A stretch of 64,000 nt of DNA from an uncultured Eubacteriales bacterium (GTDB taxonomy: Bacteria > Bacillota > Clostridia > Christensenellales > Aristaeellaceae), in the NCBI GenBank assembly GCA_902789795.1, contig CADAPM010000004.1, positions 124,001 to 188,000 of the forward strand, written 5' to 3'. Below the pieces are notes generated by a model. That model was not told where the DNA came from. It made no database searches and worked only from the letters and a program-made list of their open reading frames with translations. The stretch's first letter is position 1. Every line of letters begins with the position of its first letter. Below, one piece after another: positions 56,423 through 64,000 of the stretch. The position numbers and the translations under genes are program-made.

Positions 56423-56911
56423 TTACGGCCTGCACATCTGGCAGGGCTGGAAGCCCGTAGCCAGCAGCAGATCGCGTGGACCGACAAAGTCCACGCGGTT
56501 TTTGTCTGTCATCTCCTTGATCCCGGTGCAGCCGGGCTGATGGAAACGGTTGGTGCGGATATTGAGCACATAAGGCTTGGCCTCTCCCTCCGGCGTGCCG
56601 GTGGGGATCGCGGCGGACAGGCGCTTGAGCAGGTCGGGCCGGTGCTCCAGGATGTAGCCGAGCAGCCTGAAGGCGTCCATGACCTCGTCCCGGTCTTTAT
56701 TGCCGATTGCGTTCAGCGGAGTGCGGGCGATATTCAGGAAGTCGAGGGACGCCTGCGCTTGCTCGGGGGTCAATTCGGGATCGCCGTTCAGGAACGCCGT
56801 CAGCGTATCACAGCGCCGGGCGAGATCGCCGTCGTCCTCCTCGGCGGCCCATGCAGTGCCCACGGCGGACAGCAGGGTGAACATGAGCAGGATCGCAAGA
56901 CACTTTTTCAT
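56423..56911 (-). CDS. Secreted protein with C-terminal Cys/His metal-site-like motif
   Basis: This 162-aa protein has a signal peptide (MKKCLAILLMFTLLSAVGTA, cleavage near WAA-E) and a helical middle region. The C-terminal domain reads YVLNIRTNRFHQPGCTGI...GFQPCQMCRP. That ending, with F-H-x-P-x-C and C-x2-C, resembles the Ada-like metal-binding repeat found at the ends of many secreted Bacillota proteins. Its role is unknown. I chose the ATG at 56911 with GGGAGG upstream. It converges with pgsA with 7 bases between stops. Confidence 0.75.
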   Translation of the reverse strand: MKKCLAILLMFTLLSAVGTAWAAEEDDGDLARRCDTLTAFLNGDPELTPEQAQASLDFLNIARTPLNAIGNKDRDEVMDAFRLLGYILEHRPDLLKRLSAAIPTGTPEGEAKPYVLNIRTNRFHQPGCTGIKEMTDKNRVDFVGPRDLLLATGFQPCQMCRP

Positions 56912-57059
56912 GAGAGGCACCTCCCGGTCAATATCAGCTTTGATAGGTCCAGTTTACCACGCCCGGCGGGGGATGACAAGAGTTTATTAATATATCGTTA
57001 CTTTAATGTTACTGTTTCATTACAAAGCGCCTGAAAGAGTTACAAAACAGTCATAACTC

Positions 57060-57089
57060 TTGATATATGGGATATTTTTGTGGTAAAAT
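57060..57089 (+). promoter_or_regulatory. Promoter of the SH3b protein gene
   Basis: TTGATA (57060-57065) and TAAAAT (57084-57089) are separated by 18 bases. An inverted repeat GAGTTA...TAACTC (about 57037-57059) abuts the -35 box. Confidence 0.6.
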
Positions 57090-57159
57090 ACGCCCAGCGG
57101 ATTTGTGCGTAGAATACGGGCAAACCCTGCCAATGAACGGGAAAGGACTCGAATTGATT

Positions 57160-58002
57160 ATGCAAAATTCAACCAAGAGAATGGCTGCTCTTCTGCTGAC
57201 ACTCGTCGTGCTGTTGACAGGCTTCACTTGGCCCGCTGAAGCGGCAAGATCTTATGCCGGCACTATGAACAGGAACAACGTGGCCCTGCGTTCCCAGGCC
57301 TCCAATCGCTTCACGACCTTGGCAAAGATCGACAAGGGCGAGAAGGTCACGGTCTATGAGCTCAAGGGCAACTACTACAAGGTCAAATATAATGGCAAGA
57401 CCGGCTATGTGCTGAGCAAGTATGTGAAGGTCTCCACCAGCGCGGCGAACGCCCTCAAGAAGGCGGAGACTGCCGCCAAGAAGGCAGCTGCCCTCAAGAA
57501 AGCGACCCCCACACCGAAAAAGACCGTCAAGAAGGCGACGGCTACGCCGAAAAAGGTGACCACCAAGAAGGCAACGGCCACGCCGAAGCCGGCCACCAAG
57601 ACCTTAAACCTGAAGTGGTACAACACCGGCAAGAACCTCTTCAAGCGCAACAGCACCTTCGTCATCAAGGACGTGAAGACCGGCAAGAAGTGGAACTGCA
57701 AGGTCCTCTACGGCTCCGCCCACCTGGATGCCGAGCCCCTGACCAAGGCCGATACGAACATCATGAAGGCGGCCTACGGCGGCAGGATCACCTATAAGCG
57801 CCGCGCTGTACTTGTTATGTACAAAAACAAGGTATATGCCGGCAGCATGTACGGTGTGCCCCATGGCGAGCAGACCATCACCAACAACGGCTTCAACGGC
57901 CAGTTCTGCATCCACTTTACCGGCAGCAAGACCCACGGCAGCAACAAGGTGGACGCGGATCACCAGGCGGCGATCCAGACGGCTCTGAAAGCGTCCTGGT
58001 AA
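57160..58002 (+). CDS. Secreted SH3b protein with Lys-rich linker and conserved C-terminal domain
   Basis: This 280-aa protein has a signal peptide (about 1-30, ending AEA-A) and a bacterial SH3 domain (about 33-90, NNVALRSQASNRFTTLAKI...YYKVKYNGKTGYVLSKYV) for wall binding. A Lys/Ala/Thr/Pro-rich repeat linker (about 95-150, units like KKATATPKK) follows. The C-terminal domain (about 150-280) contains LYGSAHLDAEPLT, GVPHGEQTITNNGF and FCIHFTGSKTHGS...VDADHQAAI. The repeated His, Asp and Cys suggest a metal-dependent wall enzyme, but no activity is established. I chose the ATG at 57160, just before the signal peptide. A lipoprotein gene follows. Confidence 0.8.
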   Translation: MQNSTKRMAALLLTLVVLLTGFTWPAEAARSYAGTMNRNNVALRSQASNRFTTLAKIDKGEKVTVYELKGNYYKVKYNGKTGYVLSKYVKVSTSAANALKKAETAAKKAAALKKATPTPKKTVKKATATPKKVTTKKATATPKPATKTLNLKWYNTGKNLFKRNSTFVIKDVKTGKKWNCKVLYGSAHLDAEPLTKADTNIMKAAYGGRITYKRRAVLVMYKNKVYAGSMYGVPHGEQTITNNGFNGQFCIHFTGSKTHGSNKVDADHQAAIQTALKASW

Positions 58003-58012
58003 GCCAAAGTTT

Positions 58013-58930
58013 ATGAAACATCAGACACTCACGGAAAAACAGCGGCTCATTGAGCTGCTGCTTTTCTGCGTGTTTACGGCTTTTTTGCTGACCGGCTGCG
58101 CATCCAAACCGGCGGAAGATCCCGCGCCTACAGCCACGCCCGTGCCTGTGCTGACCGCGGATCCCCAGGCGTCGGGAGAGATCCGTGAACTCGAGGAAAG
58201 GCTGCTGGCTGGCGCGGCGAATGCCCTCCGCCTGGAGACCCAGGCCGTCGCGGAAAACAACGCCATCGCTTCGGCGCGGGTGCCCTCCCAGATCCTCCAC
58301 CAGTTCCTGGACGCGCTGGCCGATGAGGGCGAATGGACCCATGAAGCGGGCAAATACACCCGGACCGCCTCCTCCGGCGGTGATTACGTGTATGAGAAGC
58401 CCTATTCCGAGCTCATCACCGGCAGTTCTACGGACGTGTACACCATCGAGGACGATGAGGGCTGGGTGGAGGAGGTCGTGGACAACACGCGCTTCGATCC
58501 CTTTACCTGGGTCATGTCCGGCGAGGGCGGAGGCGAGTTCGTCTACATGAGCGTCTATGAGCTGCAGGAGGACGCGGGCTCCGGACAGATCGAGACCGTG
58601 TCGCGGCTGAACGGCTCGATCTCGGGCTGGTCCCATGACGAGTTCAGGGTCGCGGACGGCCGGTACCGGTTCATCGACCTGCAGCTGAGCCCGGACGAGG
58701 AGGGGCTGATCCAGACGCCCTACCGCTGGATCCTCTGCATCGGCGATATCGGCCAGGACAGCGCGCGGATCGAGGAGATCGGCCTCACGACTCAGGCCCT
58801 GGAGCTGCCCCTGAGCGGGCTGGACCTCATGAGATCGGGCGAGGAGCTCATACCGGAGGCGGAGCGGCTGGGGGACAGGATCTCCCTGCTGACGCTGAAC
58901 AAGGGCAGCATCGCATATTCGGAAAAATAA
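58013..58930 (+). CDS. Putative lipoprotein, unrecognised
   Basis: This 305-aa protein has an N-terminal hydrophobic segment and a lipobox LLTGC (Cys about residue 28), followed by a Pro/Thr/Ala-rich tether and a globular acidic domain rich in beta structure (DVYTIEDDEGWVEEVV, GGEFVYMSVYEL). I do not recognise the domain. It is probably anchored to the outer face of the membrane. It starts 10 bases after the SH3b gene and is probably cotranscribed. Confidence 0.75.
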   Translation: MKHQTLTEKQRLIELLLFCVFTAFLLTGCASKPAEDPAPTATPVPVLTADPQASGEIRELEERLLAGAANALRLETQAVAENNAIASARVPSQILHQFLDALADEGEWTHEAGKYTRTASSGGDYVYEKPYSELITGSSTDVYTIEDDEGWVEEVVDNTRFDPFTWVMSGEGGGEFVYMSVYELQEDAGSGQIETVSRLNGSISGWSHDEFRVADGRYRFIDLQLSPDEEGLIQTPYRWILCIGDIGQDSARIEEIGLTTQALELPLSGLDLMRSGEELIPEAERLGDRISLLTLNKGSIAYSEK

Positions 58931-58952
58931 CGACGAAGGTGGAAAATCATCA

Positions 58953-61316
58953 ATGATCAGCCTCAATTACGACTGGGAATTCGTGACCGAATGGTCTGAG
59001 GAATTCGCCGTGGGCAAGGGCCTGGCGGAGACGGTGCGCCTGCCGCACACGGTGCGCGAGGTGCCGCAGCATTACGCGGACGATATGAGCTACCAGATGG
59101 TCTCGGGCTACCGGCATAAGATCCTGCTGCCGGAGGAAGCGCGGGACCAGCGCGTCTTCGTCCGCTTTGACGGCGCGGCACACATCGCCACCGTGTATCT
59201 GGACGGGCAGGAGCTCCTGACCCATTACAGCGGCTATACCGCCTTCTCGGTGGAGCTGACCGGCCTGGTGGAGCCCGGCAAGGAGGCCTGGCTGGCCGTG
59301 CGCCTGGATTCCACGGAGAACCCGGCGGTGCCGCCCTTTGGCTTCGTCATCGACTACCTGACCTATGGCGGCCTGTACCGGCCCTGCTGGCTGGACATCC
59401 GGCCCCAGACGCTGATCGAAGACGTCTTTGTGGCGACGCCCACCGAGCATACCGCGACCGTGGCCCTGACCCTGAGCGGCGACGGCGCGGAAAACGGGAC
59501 CATCCCGGCCACCCGCATCTGCCTGATCGACGCCGACGGCAACCGGATCCTGGAAGAGAGCGGCGAGCAGTCCGATTATACCATCACCCTGCCCAATTCC
59601 CGTCCCTGGACCCTGGAGGACCCTTACCTGTACACGCTGGAAGCGGCCCTGCTGGACGAGAGCGGCGCCGTGACGGATGTGAAAACCGTGGCCTTCGGCT
59701 TCCGCAAGGCGGAGTTCCGGCCCGACGGCTTCTACCTGAACGGGGTCAAGACCTTCCTGCGCGGCCTGAACCGGCACCAGTGCTATCCCTATATCGGCTA
59801 TGCCGCGCCGGACAGCCTTCAGGTGGAGGACGCGAGGATCCTCAAGCAGGAGCTGGGCCTCACGGCGGTGCGCACCTCCCACTATCCCCAGAGCCAGGCC
59901 TTTATCGACGCCTGCGACCGGCTGGGCCTGCTGGTCTTCACGGAGATCCCGGGCTGGCAGCACATCGGCGATACCAACTGGAAAGCCCAGGCGGTGGAGA
60001 ACGTGCGGGAGATGGTGCGCCAGTACCGCAACCACCCCAGCGTGATCCTGTGGGGCGTCCGCATCAACGAGAGCCAGGACGACGATGAGTTCTACCGCGA
60101 GACCAACGCGGTGGCGCACGCACTGGACAAGAGCCGCCCCACCAGCGGCGTCCGCTATCTGGAAAAGAGCAGCCTGCTGGAGGATGTATACGCCTTCAAC
60201 GACTTTTCCTTCGCCGGTCAGGGCGCGGGAGTGAAGCCCAAGGAAAAGGTGACGCCCGACACCACGAAGCCCTTCTTAGTGTCCGAGCACAACGGCCACA
60301 TGTTCCCCACCAAGACCTATGACACCTGGCAGCGCCGGCAGGAGCACGCCATGCGCCACGCCCGGGTGCAGAACGACGCGGCGGCCAGCGGCGTGCACGC
60401 GGGCTGCTTCGGCTGGTGCATGTTCGACTATCCCACCCACCGGGACTTCGGCTCCGGCGACCGGGTCTGCTATCACGGCGTCATGGACGCCTTCCGCAAC
60501 CCGAAGCTGGCGGCGGCACTCTACGCGAGCCAGCAGGACCAGGTGCCGGTGCTGGAGATCGGCTCCACCATGGATATCGGCGACTATCCCGCCAGCGAGC
60601 TGGGCGACGTGTGGATCTTCACCAACGCGGATGAAGTGAAGCTGTACAAGAATGGCGCTTACGTGACCAGCTTTAAGGGCTCCTCCTATACGGGGCTGCC
60701 CCACGGTCCGCTGCTGATGGACGATATCATCGGCGAGCTGCTGGTGAGCCAGGAGGGCTATCCGGAAAAGGTGGCGGACCTGCTGCGCCCCTGCCTGCTG
60801 GCAGCGGGCCGGTACGGCCTGGATCACCTGCCGCCGGCGGATAAGCTGCGCTACGGCCTGCTGGTCTCCCGCTATGACCTCAAGGAAGCGGACTTCCACC
60901 GCCTGTTCGGCAAGTACGTCCGCAATTGGGGCAGCGCCGCCATCAGCTGGCGCTTTGACGCGGTCAAGGACGGCGAGGTCGTGCTGAGCCGGACCGTGTG
61001 CCCCAGCACCCGCCTGCACCTGGAGGCCCAGGTCTCCTCGGATGTGCTGACGGAGGGCGATACCTACGATATGGCGCTGGTGCGCCTGCGCATCCTGGAC
61101 GAGAACGGCCAGGGCGCGCCTTATGCCCAGCTGCCCCTGCACCTGCACGTTTCCGGCGCTGCTGAGCTGGTGGGCCCCACCGTGGTGACCGCCGAGGGCG
61201 GCATGACGGGCTGCTACCTGCGCACTGCGGGGAAGGCCGGCCCCGCCGTGCTGACCGTGATCGGCGAGCGCATGGCGCCCCTGGAACTGAGATTCGACGT
61301 CCGTCTGAAGAAATGA
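58953..61316 (+). CDS. Glycoside hydrolase family 2 (beta-galactosidase/glucuronidase type)
   Basis: This 787-aa enzyme has a jelly-roll sugar-binding domain (about 1-150), an immunoglobulin-like domain, a TIM barrel and C-terminal beta domains. The GH2 catalytic pair is the acid/base Glu373 in RINES and the nucleophile Glu445 in LVSEHNGH; the barrel also has GLNRHQCYPYIG and VRTSHYPQS. No signal peptide is present, so it acts on imported oligosaccharides. Whether it takes galactosides, glucuronides or others cannot be told. GAAGGTGG precedes the ATG. Confidence 0.9.
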   Translation: MISLNYDWEFVTEWSEEFAVGKGLAETVRLPHTVREVPQHYADDMSYQMVSGYRHKILLPEEARDQRVFVRFDGAAHIATVYLDGQELLTHYSGYTAFSVELTGLVEPGKEAWLAVRLDSTENPAVPPFGFVIDYLTYGGLYRPCWLDIRPQTLIEDVFVATPTEHTATVALTLSGDGAENGTIPATRICLIDADGNRILEESGEQSDYTITLPNSRPWTLEDPYLYTLEAALLDESGAVTDVKTVAFGFRKAEFRPDGFYLNGVKTFLRGLNRHQCYPYIGYAAPDSLQVEDARILKQELGLTAVRTSHYPQSQAFIDACDRLGLLVFTEIPGWQHIGDTNWKAQAVENVREMVRQYRNHPSVILWGVRINESQDDDEFYRETNAVAHALDKSRPTSGVRYLEKSSLLEDVYAFNDFSFAGQGAGVKPKEKVTPDTTKPFLVSEHNGHMFPTKTYDTWQRRQEHAMRHARVQNDAAASGVHAGCFGWCMFDYPTHRDFGSGDRVCYHGVMDAFRNPKLAAALYASQQDQVPVLEIGSTMDIGDYPASELGDVWIFTNADEVKLYKNGAYVTSFKGSSYTGLPHGPLLMDDIIGELLVSQEGYPEKVADLLRPCLLAAGRYGLDHLPPADKLRYGLLVSRYDLKEADFHRLFGKYVRNWGSAAISWRFDAVKDGEVVLSRTVCPSTRLHLEAQVSSDVLTEGDTYDMALVRLRILDENGQGAPYAQLPLHLHVSGAAELVGPTVVTAEGGMTGCYLRTAGKAGPAVLTVIGERMAPLELRFDVRLKK

Positions 61317-61343
61317 CCCTGAGCAGATAAGGAGGATAAGCAT

Positions 61344-62747
61344 ATGGAACGGAAAAATGCCTGGCTGAATTATGACGAAAAGCAGCTGGAGGCCGTAGAG
61401 GCCACCGCGGCTGCCTACCGCGCCTTCTTGGATCACGGCAAGACCGAGCGCGAATGCGTGCGCGAAGCCGTGGCCATGGTCAGGGAAGCGGGCTACAAGA
61501 GCCTGAGGGAGGCCATCCGTCAGGGCGAGCCGCTGAAGCCGGGCGATAAACTGTATGATACCCAGATGCAGAAAGCGCTGCTGCTGTTCCACATCGGCGA
61601 AACGCCGCTGGAGGAGGGCATGAACATCCTGGGCGCGCATATCGACAGCCCCCGCATCGACATCAAGCAGAACCCGCTGTATGAAAACACCGATTTCGCC
61701 TATGCGGACACCCATTACTACGGCGGCATCAAGAAGTATCAGTGGGTCGCGCGGCCCCTGGCGCTCCACGGCGTGGTGGCGAAAAAGGACGGCACCGTCC
61801 TGAACGTGGTCATCGGCGAAGATGAGAACGATCCCGTGGTGGGCATCTCCGACCTGCTTATCCACTTAAGCCAGGAGCAGATGACCAAGAAGGCAAGCGA
61901 GGTCATCACCGGCGAAGGCCTGGATATCATCCTGGCCGGGAAGCCGCTTAAGGGCGAGGAAAAGGACGCCGTCAAGGCGCAGCTGGTCAAGCTGCTCAAG
62001 GAAAAGTACGGGATCGAGGAAGAGGACTTCCTGAGCGCCGAGATCGAGGCGGTGCCCGCGGACAAGGCGCGGGACTTCGGCCTCGACCGCAGCATGATCC
62101 TGGGCTACGGCCACGACGACCGCGTCTGCGCCTACGCCGAGCTGCAGGCGATGCTCTCCCTGCCCGCCGTGCCCAAGTACACCGCCTGCTGCATCCTGAC
62201 CGATAAGGAAGAGATCGGCTCCGTCGGCGCTACGGGCATGGAAGCCAAGTTCTTCGAGAACGCCGTCTACGAGCTAATCGCGCTCTGCGGCGGGAACGCC
62301 GCCCTGGGCGTGCGCCGCGCGCTGGCCAACAGCCGTATGCTGTCCTGCGACGTGAGCGCCGGCTTCGACCCGATGTTCGCGGAAGCCTTCGAGAAGAAGA
62401 ACGCCGCGATGCTCGGCCGGGGAGTGTGCTACAACAAGTTCACCGGCTCCCGCGGCAAGTCCGGCTCCAACGACGCCAACGCCGAGTTCATCGGCCGCGT
62501 GCGCGCCTGCATGGATGACGCACAGGTCGCCTGGCAGACCGCGGAGCTGGGCCGGGTGGACCTTGGCGGCGGCGGAACCATCGCCTATATCTGCGCCCTC
62601 TACGGCATGGAAGTGATCGACTCCGGCGTGGCGGTGCTCAACATGCACGCGCCCCAGGAGATCATCAGCAAGGCGGACCTGTACGAAGCGATTCGCGCCT
62701 ATACGGCCTTCGCCGTGAATATGGGCCCGCGCAGCGACGAGATCTGA
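61344..62747 (+). CDS. M18 family aminopeptidase
   Basis: This 467-aa zinc aminopeptidase removes N-terminal, often acidic, residues from peptides in the cytoplasm. Metal and catalytic residues are in NILGAHIDSPRID (His/Asp), TDKEEIGSVGATG (Glu pair), SCDVSAGFDP (Asp) and a late NMHAPQEI (His). The length matches bacterial M18 (ApeA/aspartyl aminopeptidase-like) proteins. AAGGAGGATAAG precedes the ATG. Confidence 0.92.
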   Translation: MERKNAWLNYDEKQLEAVEATAAAYRAFLDHGKTERECVREAVAMVREAGYKSLREAIRQGEPLKPGDKLYDTQMQKALLLFHIGETPLEEGMNILGAHIDSPRIDIKQNPLYENTDFAYADTHYYGGIKKYQWVARPLALHGVVAKKDGTVLNVVIGEDENDPVVGISDLLIHLSQEQMTKKASEVITGEGLDIILAGKPLKGEEKDAVKAQLVKLLKEKYGIEEEDFLSAEIEAVPADKARDFGLDRSMILGYGHDDRVCAYAELQAMLSLPAVPKYTACCILTDKEEIGSVGATGMEAKFFENAVYELIALCGGNAALGVRRALANSRMLSCDVSAGFDPMFAEAFEKKNAAMLGRGVCYNKFTGSRGKSGSNDANAEFIGRVRACMDDAQVAWQTAELGRVDLGGGGTIAYICALYGMEVIDSGVAVLNMHAPQEIISKADLYEAIRAYTAFAVNMGPRSDEI

Positions 62748-62763
62748 TCTCGCCGCTGCCTCA

Positions 62764-62863
62764 CCCCGCAGCTCGACCGGATACCTTCGGGATCTGAGTG
62801 ATCACACGGCTGCGGGGCGGAGGATACGGCCCCGCGCGAGCATGGACGCGGGCCGGAAACCGG
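62764..62863 (+). promoter_or_regulatory. Structured leader candidate upstream of the ECF S component
   Basis: The 168 bases between genes contain three consecutive hairpins: CCCCGCAGC/GCTGCGGGG (62764-62817, with an inner GAT-CC-TTC-GG-ATC hairpin), GGCC-CGCG/CGCGGGCC (62828-62854) and CCGG-AAA-CCGG (62853-62863). No T-run terminator is seen. It does not match TPP, cobalamin, FMN or THF riboswitch cores by eye. It could be a vitamin-sensing leader or one more hairpin-rich repeat. Confidence 0.4.
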
Positions 62864-62915
62864 AACCATGCGCACTCGTCAGATATCTTTAAGAATTTGA
62901 ACGGAGGACAAGAAC

Positions 62916-63533
62916 ATGAAAAAAACTCGCAGCAACAAGACCCTGATCCTGACTGAATTTGCCCTGCTGGTGGCGGTGGAGATCGTGATGAGCGTGACCC
63001 CGCTGGGCTATCTCGATCTGCCGTTCCTGTCGGCGTCCCTGCTGAGCATCCCTGTGGCGGTGGGCGCGATCATCCTGGGGCCCTGGGCCAGCACGCTCCT
63101 GGGCCTGGTTTTCGGCCTGACCAGCTTTATCAAGGGCTTTTCCACCACGTCGCCCATGACCATCGCCATGTATTCGGCCAGCCTGCCCGCCTCCTTCGTG
63201 GTGGCGGTGATCGGGCGGGTGCTCATGGGCCTGTGCACAGGCCTGATCGTCCAGGGCGTGCGCAAGCTGAAGCCCGGCAAGACCATCCTGGACAACATCG
63301 CCGGTAGTCTGGCCGCGCCGCTGCTGAACACGGCCTTCTTTATGGGTCTGCTGATGCTGTTTTTCTATCATTCCGAGTATGTCCAGAACATCGCCGCGAC
63401 GACGGGCATCAGCAACCCCCTGCTGTTGATCGGTGCCATGGTCGGTACCCAGGCATTGATCGAAGCCGTCGCCTGTGGTATCATATCCACGGCTGTCAGC
63501 AAAGCGCTGCAGGCCGCGCTGCATCTGGAATAA
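62916..63533 (+). CDS. ECF transporter S component, probably for pantothenate
   Basis: This 205-aa protein has six membrane helices. The opening ILTEFALLVAVEIVMS and the LGLVFGLTSFIKG segment are typical of S components that capture a vitamin for energy-coupling-factor importers. Its neighbour is type III pantothenate kinase, 25 bases downstream, which points to pantothenate (a PanT-like role), though other vitamins remain possible. The shared ECF ATPases and T subunit are not in the window. GGAGG precedes the ATG. Confidence 0.82.
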   Translation: MKKTRSNKTLILTEFALLVAVEIVMSVTPLGYLDLPFLSASLLSIPVAVGAIILGPWASTLLGLVFGLTSFIKGFSTTSPMTIAMYSASLPASFVVAVIGRVLMGLCTGLIVQGVRKLKPGKTILDNIAGSLAAPLLNTAFFMGLLMLFFYHSEYVQNIAATTGISNPLLLIGAMVGTQALIEAVACGIISTAVSKALQAALHLE

Positions 63534-63558
63534 TCATGTGACGACAAGGAGTTCTGCT

Positions 63559-64000
63559 ATGATCCTGACCATGGATATCGGCAACACCAATATCAAGATC
63601 GGACTGTTCGACGGCACGAAACTGACCCAGTACTGGCGTTTGGCCTCCAAGCGCACCTACACCTCCGACGAGCTGGGCGTCCTGATGACCACCCTGTTCC
63701 ACAGCCGGAATGTGGATATGGGGCAGGTCAAGGGCATCATGCTGAGCAGCGTGGTGCCGACCATCAACTACACGGTCGAGCATATGTGCCGCGACTATTT
63801 CAACGTGGAGCCGGCATTCGTGGCCCCGGGCATCAAAACAGGCATCGATATCAAGTATGAAAACCCGCGCGAGCTGGGCAGCGACCGTATCTGCAACGCG
63901 GTGGCCACCTATACCGAGTACGGCGGGAACACGATCTTCATCGATTTCGGGACCGCCACCACCTTCGGCGTCCTGGACGCGGGCGGCGCTTTCCTGGGCG
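63559..64000 (+). CDS. coaX: Type III pantothenate kinase, 5' part
   Basis: CoaX phosphorylates pantothenate in the first step of coenzyme A synthesis. The visible 147 residues show MDIGNTNIKIGLFDG (phosphate 1 loop), SSVVPTINY, the substrate-binding ENPRELGSDRICNA and FIDFGTATTFGVLD (phosphate 2 loop). The gene runs off the right edge; about 110 residues are missing. AAGGAG precedes the ATG. The upstream ECF S gene probably supplies its substrate. Confidence 0.95.
   Translation, partial: MILTMDIGNTNIKIGLFDGTKLTQYWRLASKRTYTSDELGVLMTTLFHSRNVDMGQVKGIMLSSVVPTINYTVEHMCRDYFNVEPAFVAPGIKTGIDIKYENPRELGSDRICNAVATYTEYGGNTIFIDFGTATTFGVLDAGGAFLG

Overview
The window reads as a gene-dense chromosomal segment of an anaerobic, GC-rich Bacillota (Clostridia-type) bacterium, probably a gut or rumen inhabitant. 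The evidence is HPr kinase/phosphorylase, YlmH, a YacP/Rae1-like NYN domain, DUF1836, DIP1984, C-GCAxxG-C-C and GGGtGRT proteins, an ECF vitamin importer beside type III pantothenate kinase, Clostridia-like carbohydrate enzymes (GH13, GH94, GH127, GH2), strong Shine-Dalgarno sites and sigma-A promoters. The assignment below class level is inference. No phage, conjugative element, insertion sequence, rRNA, canonical tRNA or CRISPR array is visible.

Layout. 1-5.0 kb: the end of an AT-richer ORF, recA with a reading-frame break, a zinc/manganese-type ABC ATPase and permease overlapping recA, and a GH13 enzyme. 5.1-9.5 kb: a 697-aa unrecognised protein, a SpoU-type rRNA methyltransferase, a deoxyinosine-type DNA glycosylase and psuG. 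9.5-14.2 kb: a DUF3267 membrane protein, ylmH diverging from an EF-G/TetM-like GTPase fused to an NYN endonuclease domain, and a TRIC channel. 14.2-20.4 kb: a LacI-controlled, Afu/Fbp-like ABC importer with a sugar-phosphate isomerase. 20.5-26.1 kb: a LysA-like decarboxylase, DIP1984, a tRNA-like RNA candidate, a transglutaminase-like protein and the ACT/UPF0210 pair. 26.2-28.8 kb: the NifU-like/GGGtGRT pair and small redox or stress proteins. 28.8-34.2 kb (mostly minus strand): apbE, galE, an apparent stand-alone ~485-nt non-coding transcript, an MFS transporter and a shared sugar-ABC ATPase. 34.4-41.0 kb: DUF1294, GNAT, macro-domain, GH127 and GH94 genes. 41.2-49.8 kb: an SGNH hydrolase, DUF1836, MATE, an SOS-like cassette (Y-family polymerase, LexA-like cleavable repressor, small protein) and uvrA. 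49.9-56.4 kb: capA-like, hprK, ROK glucokinase, asnS, MATE and pgsA. 56.4-64 kb: three secreted proteins, a GH2 enzyme, an M18 aminopeptidase, an ECF S component and a truncated coaX.

Themes. Carbohydrate uptake and breakdown (GH13, GH94, GH127, GH2, shared ABC ATPase, glucokinase, HPr kinase, LacI operators) and DNA repair or SOS functions (recA, glycosylase, Y-family polymerase, cleavable repressor, uvrA) recur. Translation-linked functions cluster around 7-13.5 kb.

The most unusual signals are: (1) three dispersed ~165-bp elements with heptamer-built terminal arms that differ between copies but stay complementary within each copy, enclosing conserved hairpins; (2) the EF-G-like GTPase fused to a Rae1-like nuclease domain beside ylmH; (3) a tRNA-like fold next to a DIP1984 gene; and (4) a strongly promoted, terminated, ORF-poor hairpin-rich transcript upstream of galE.
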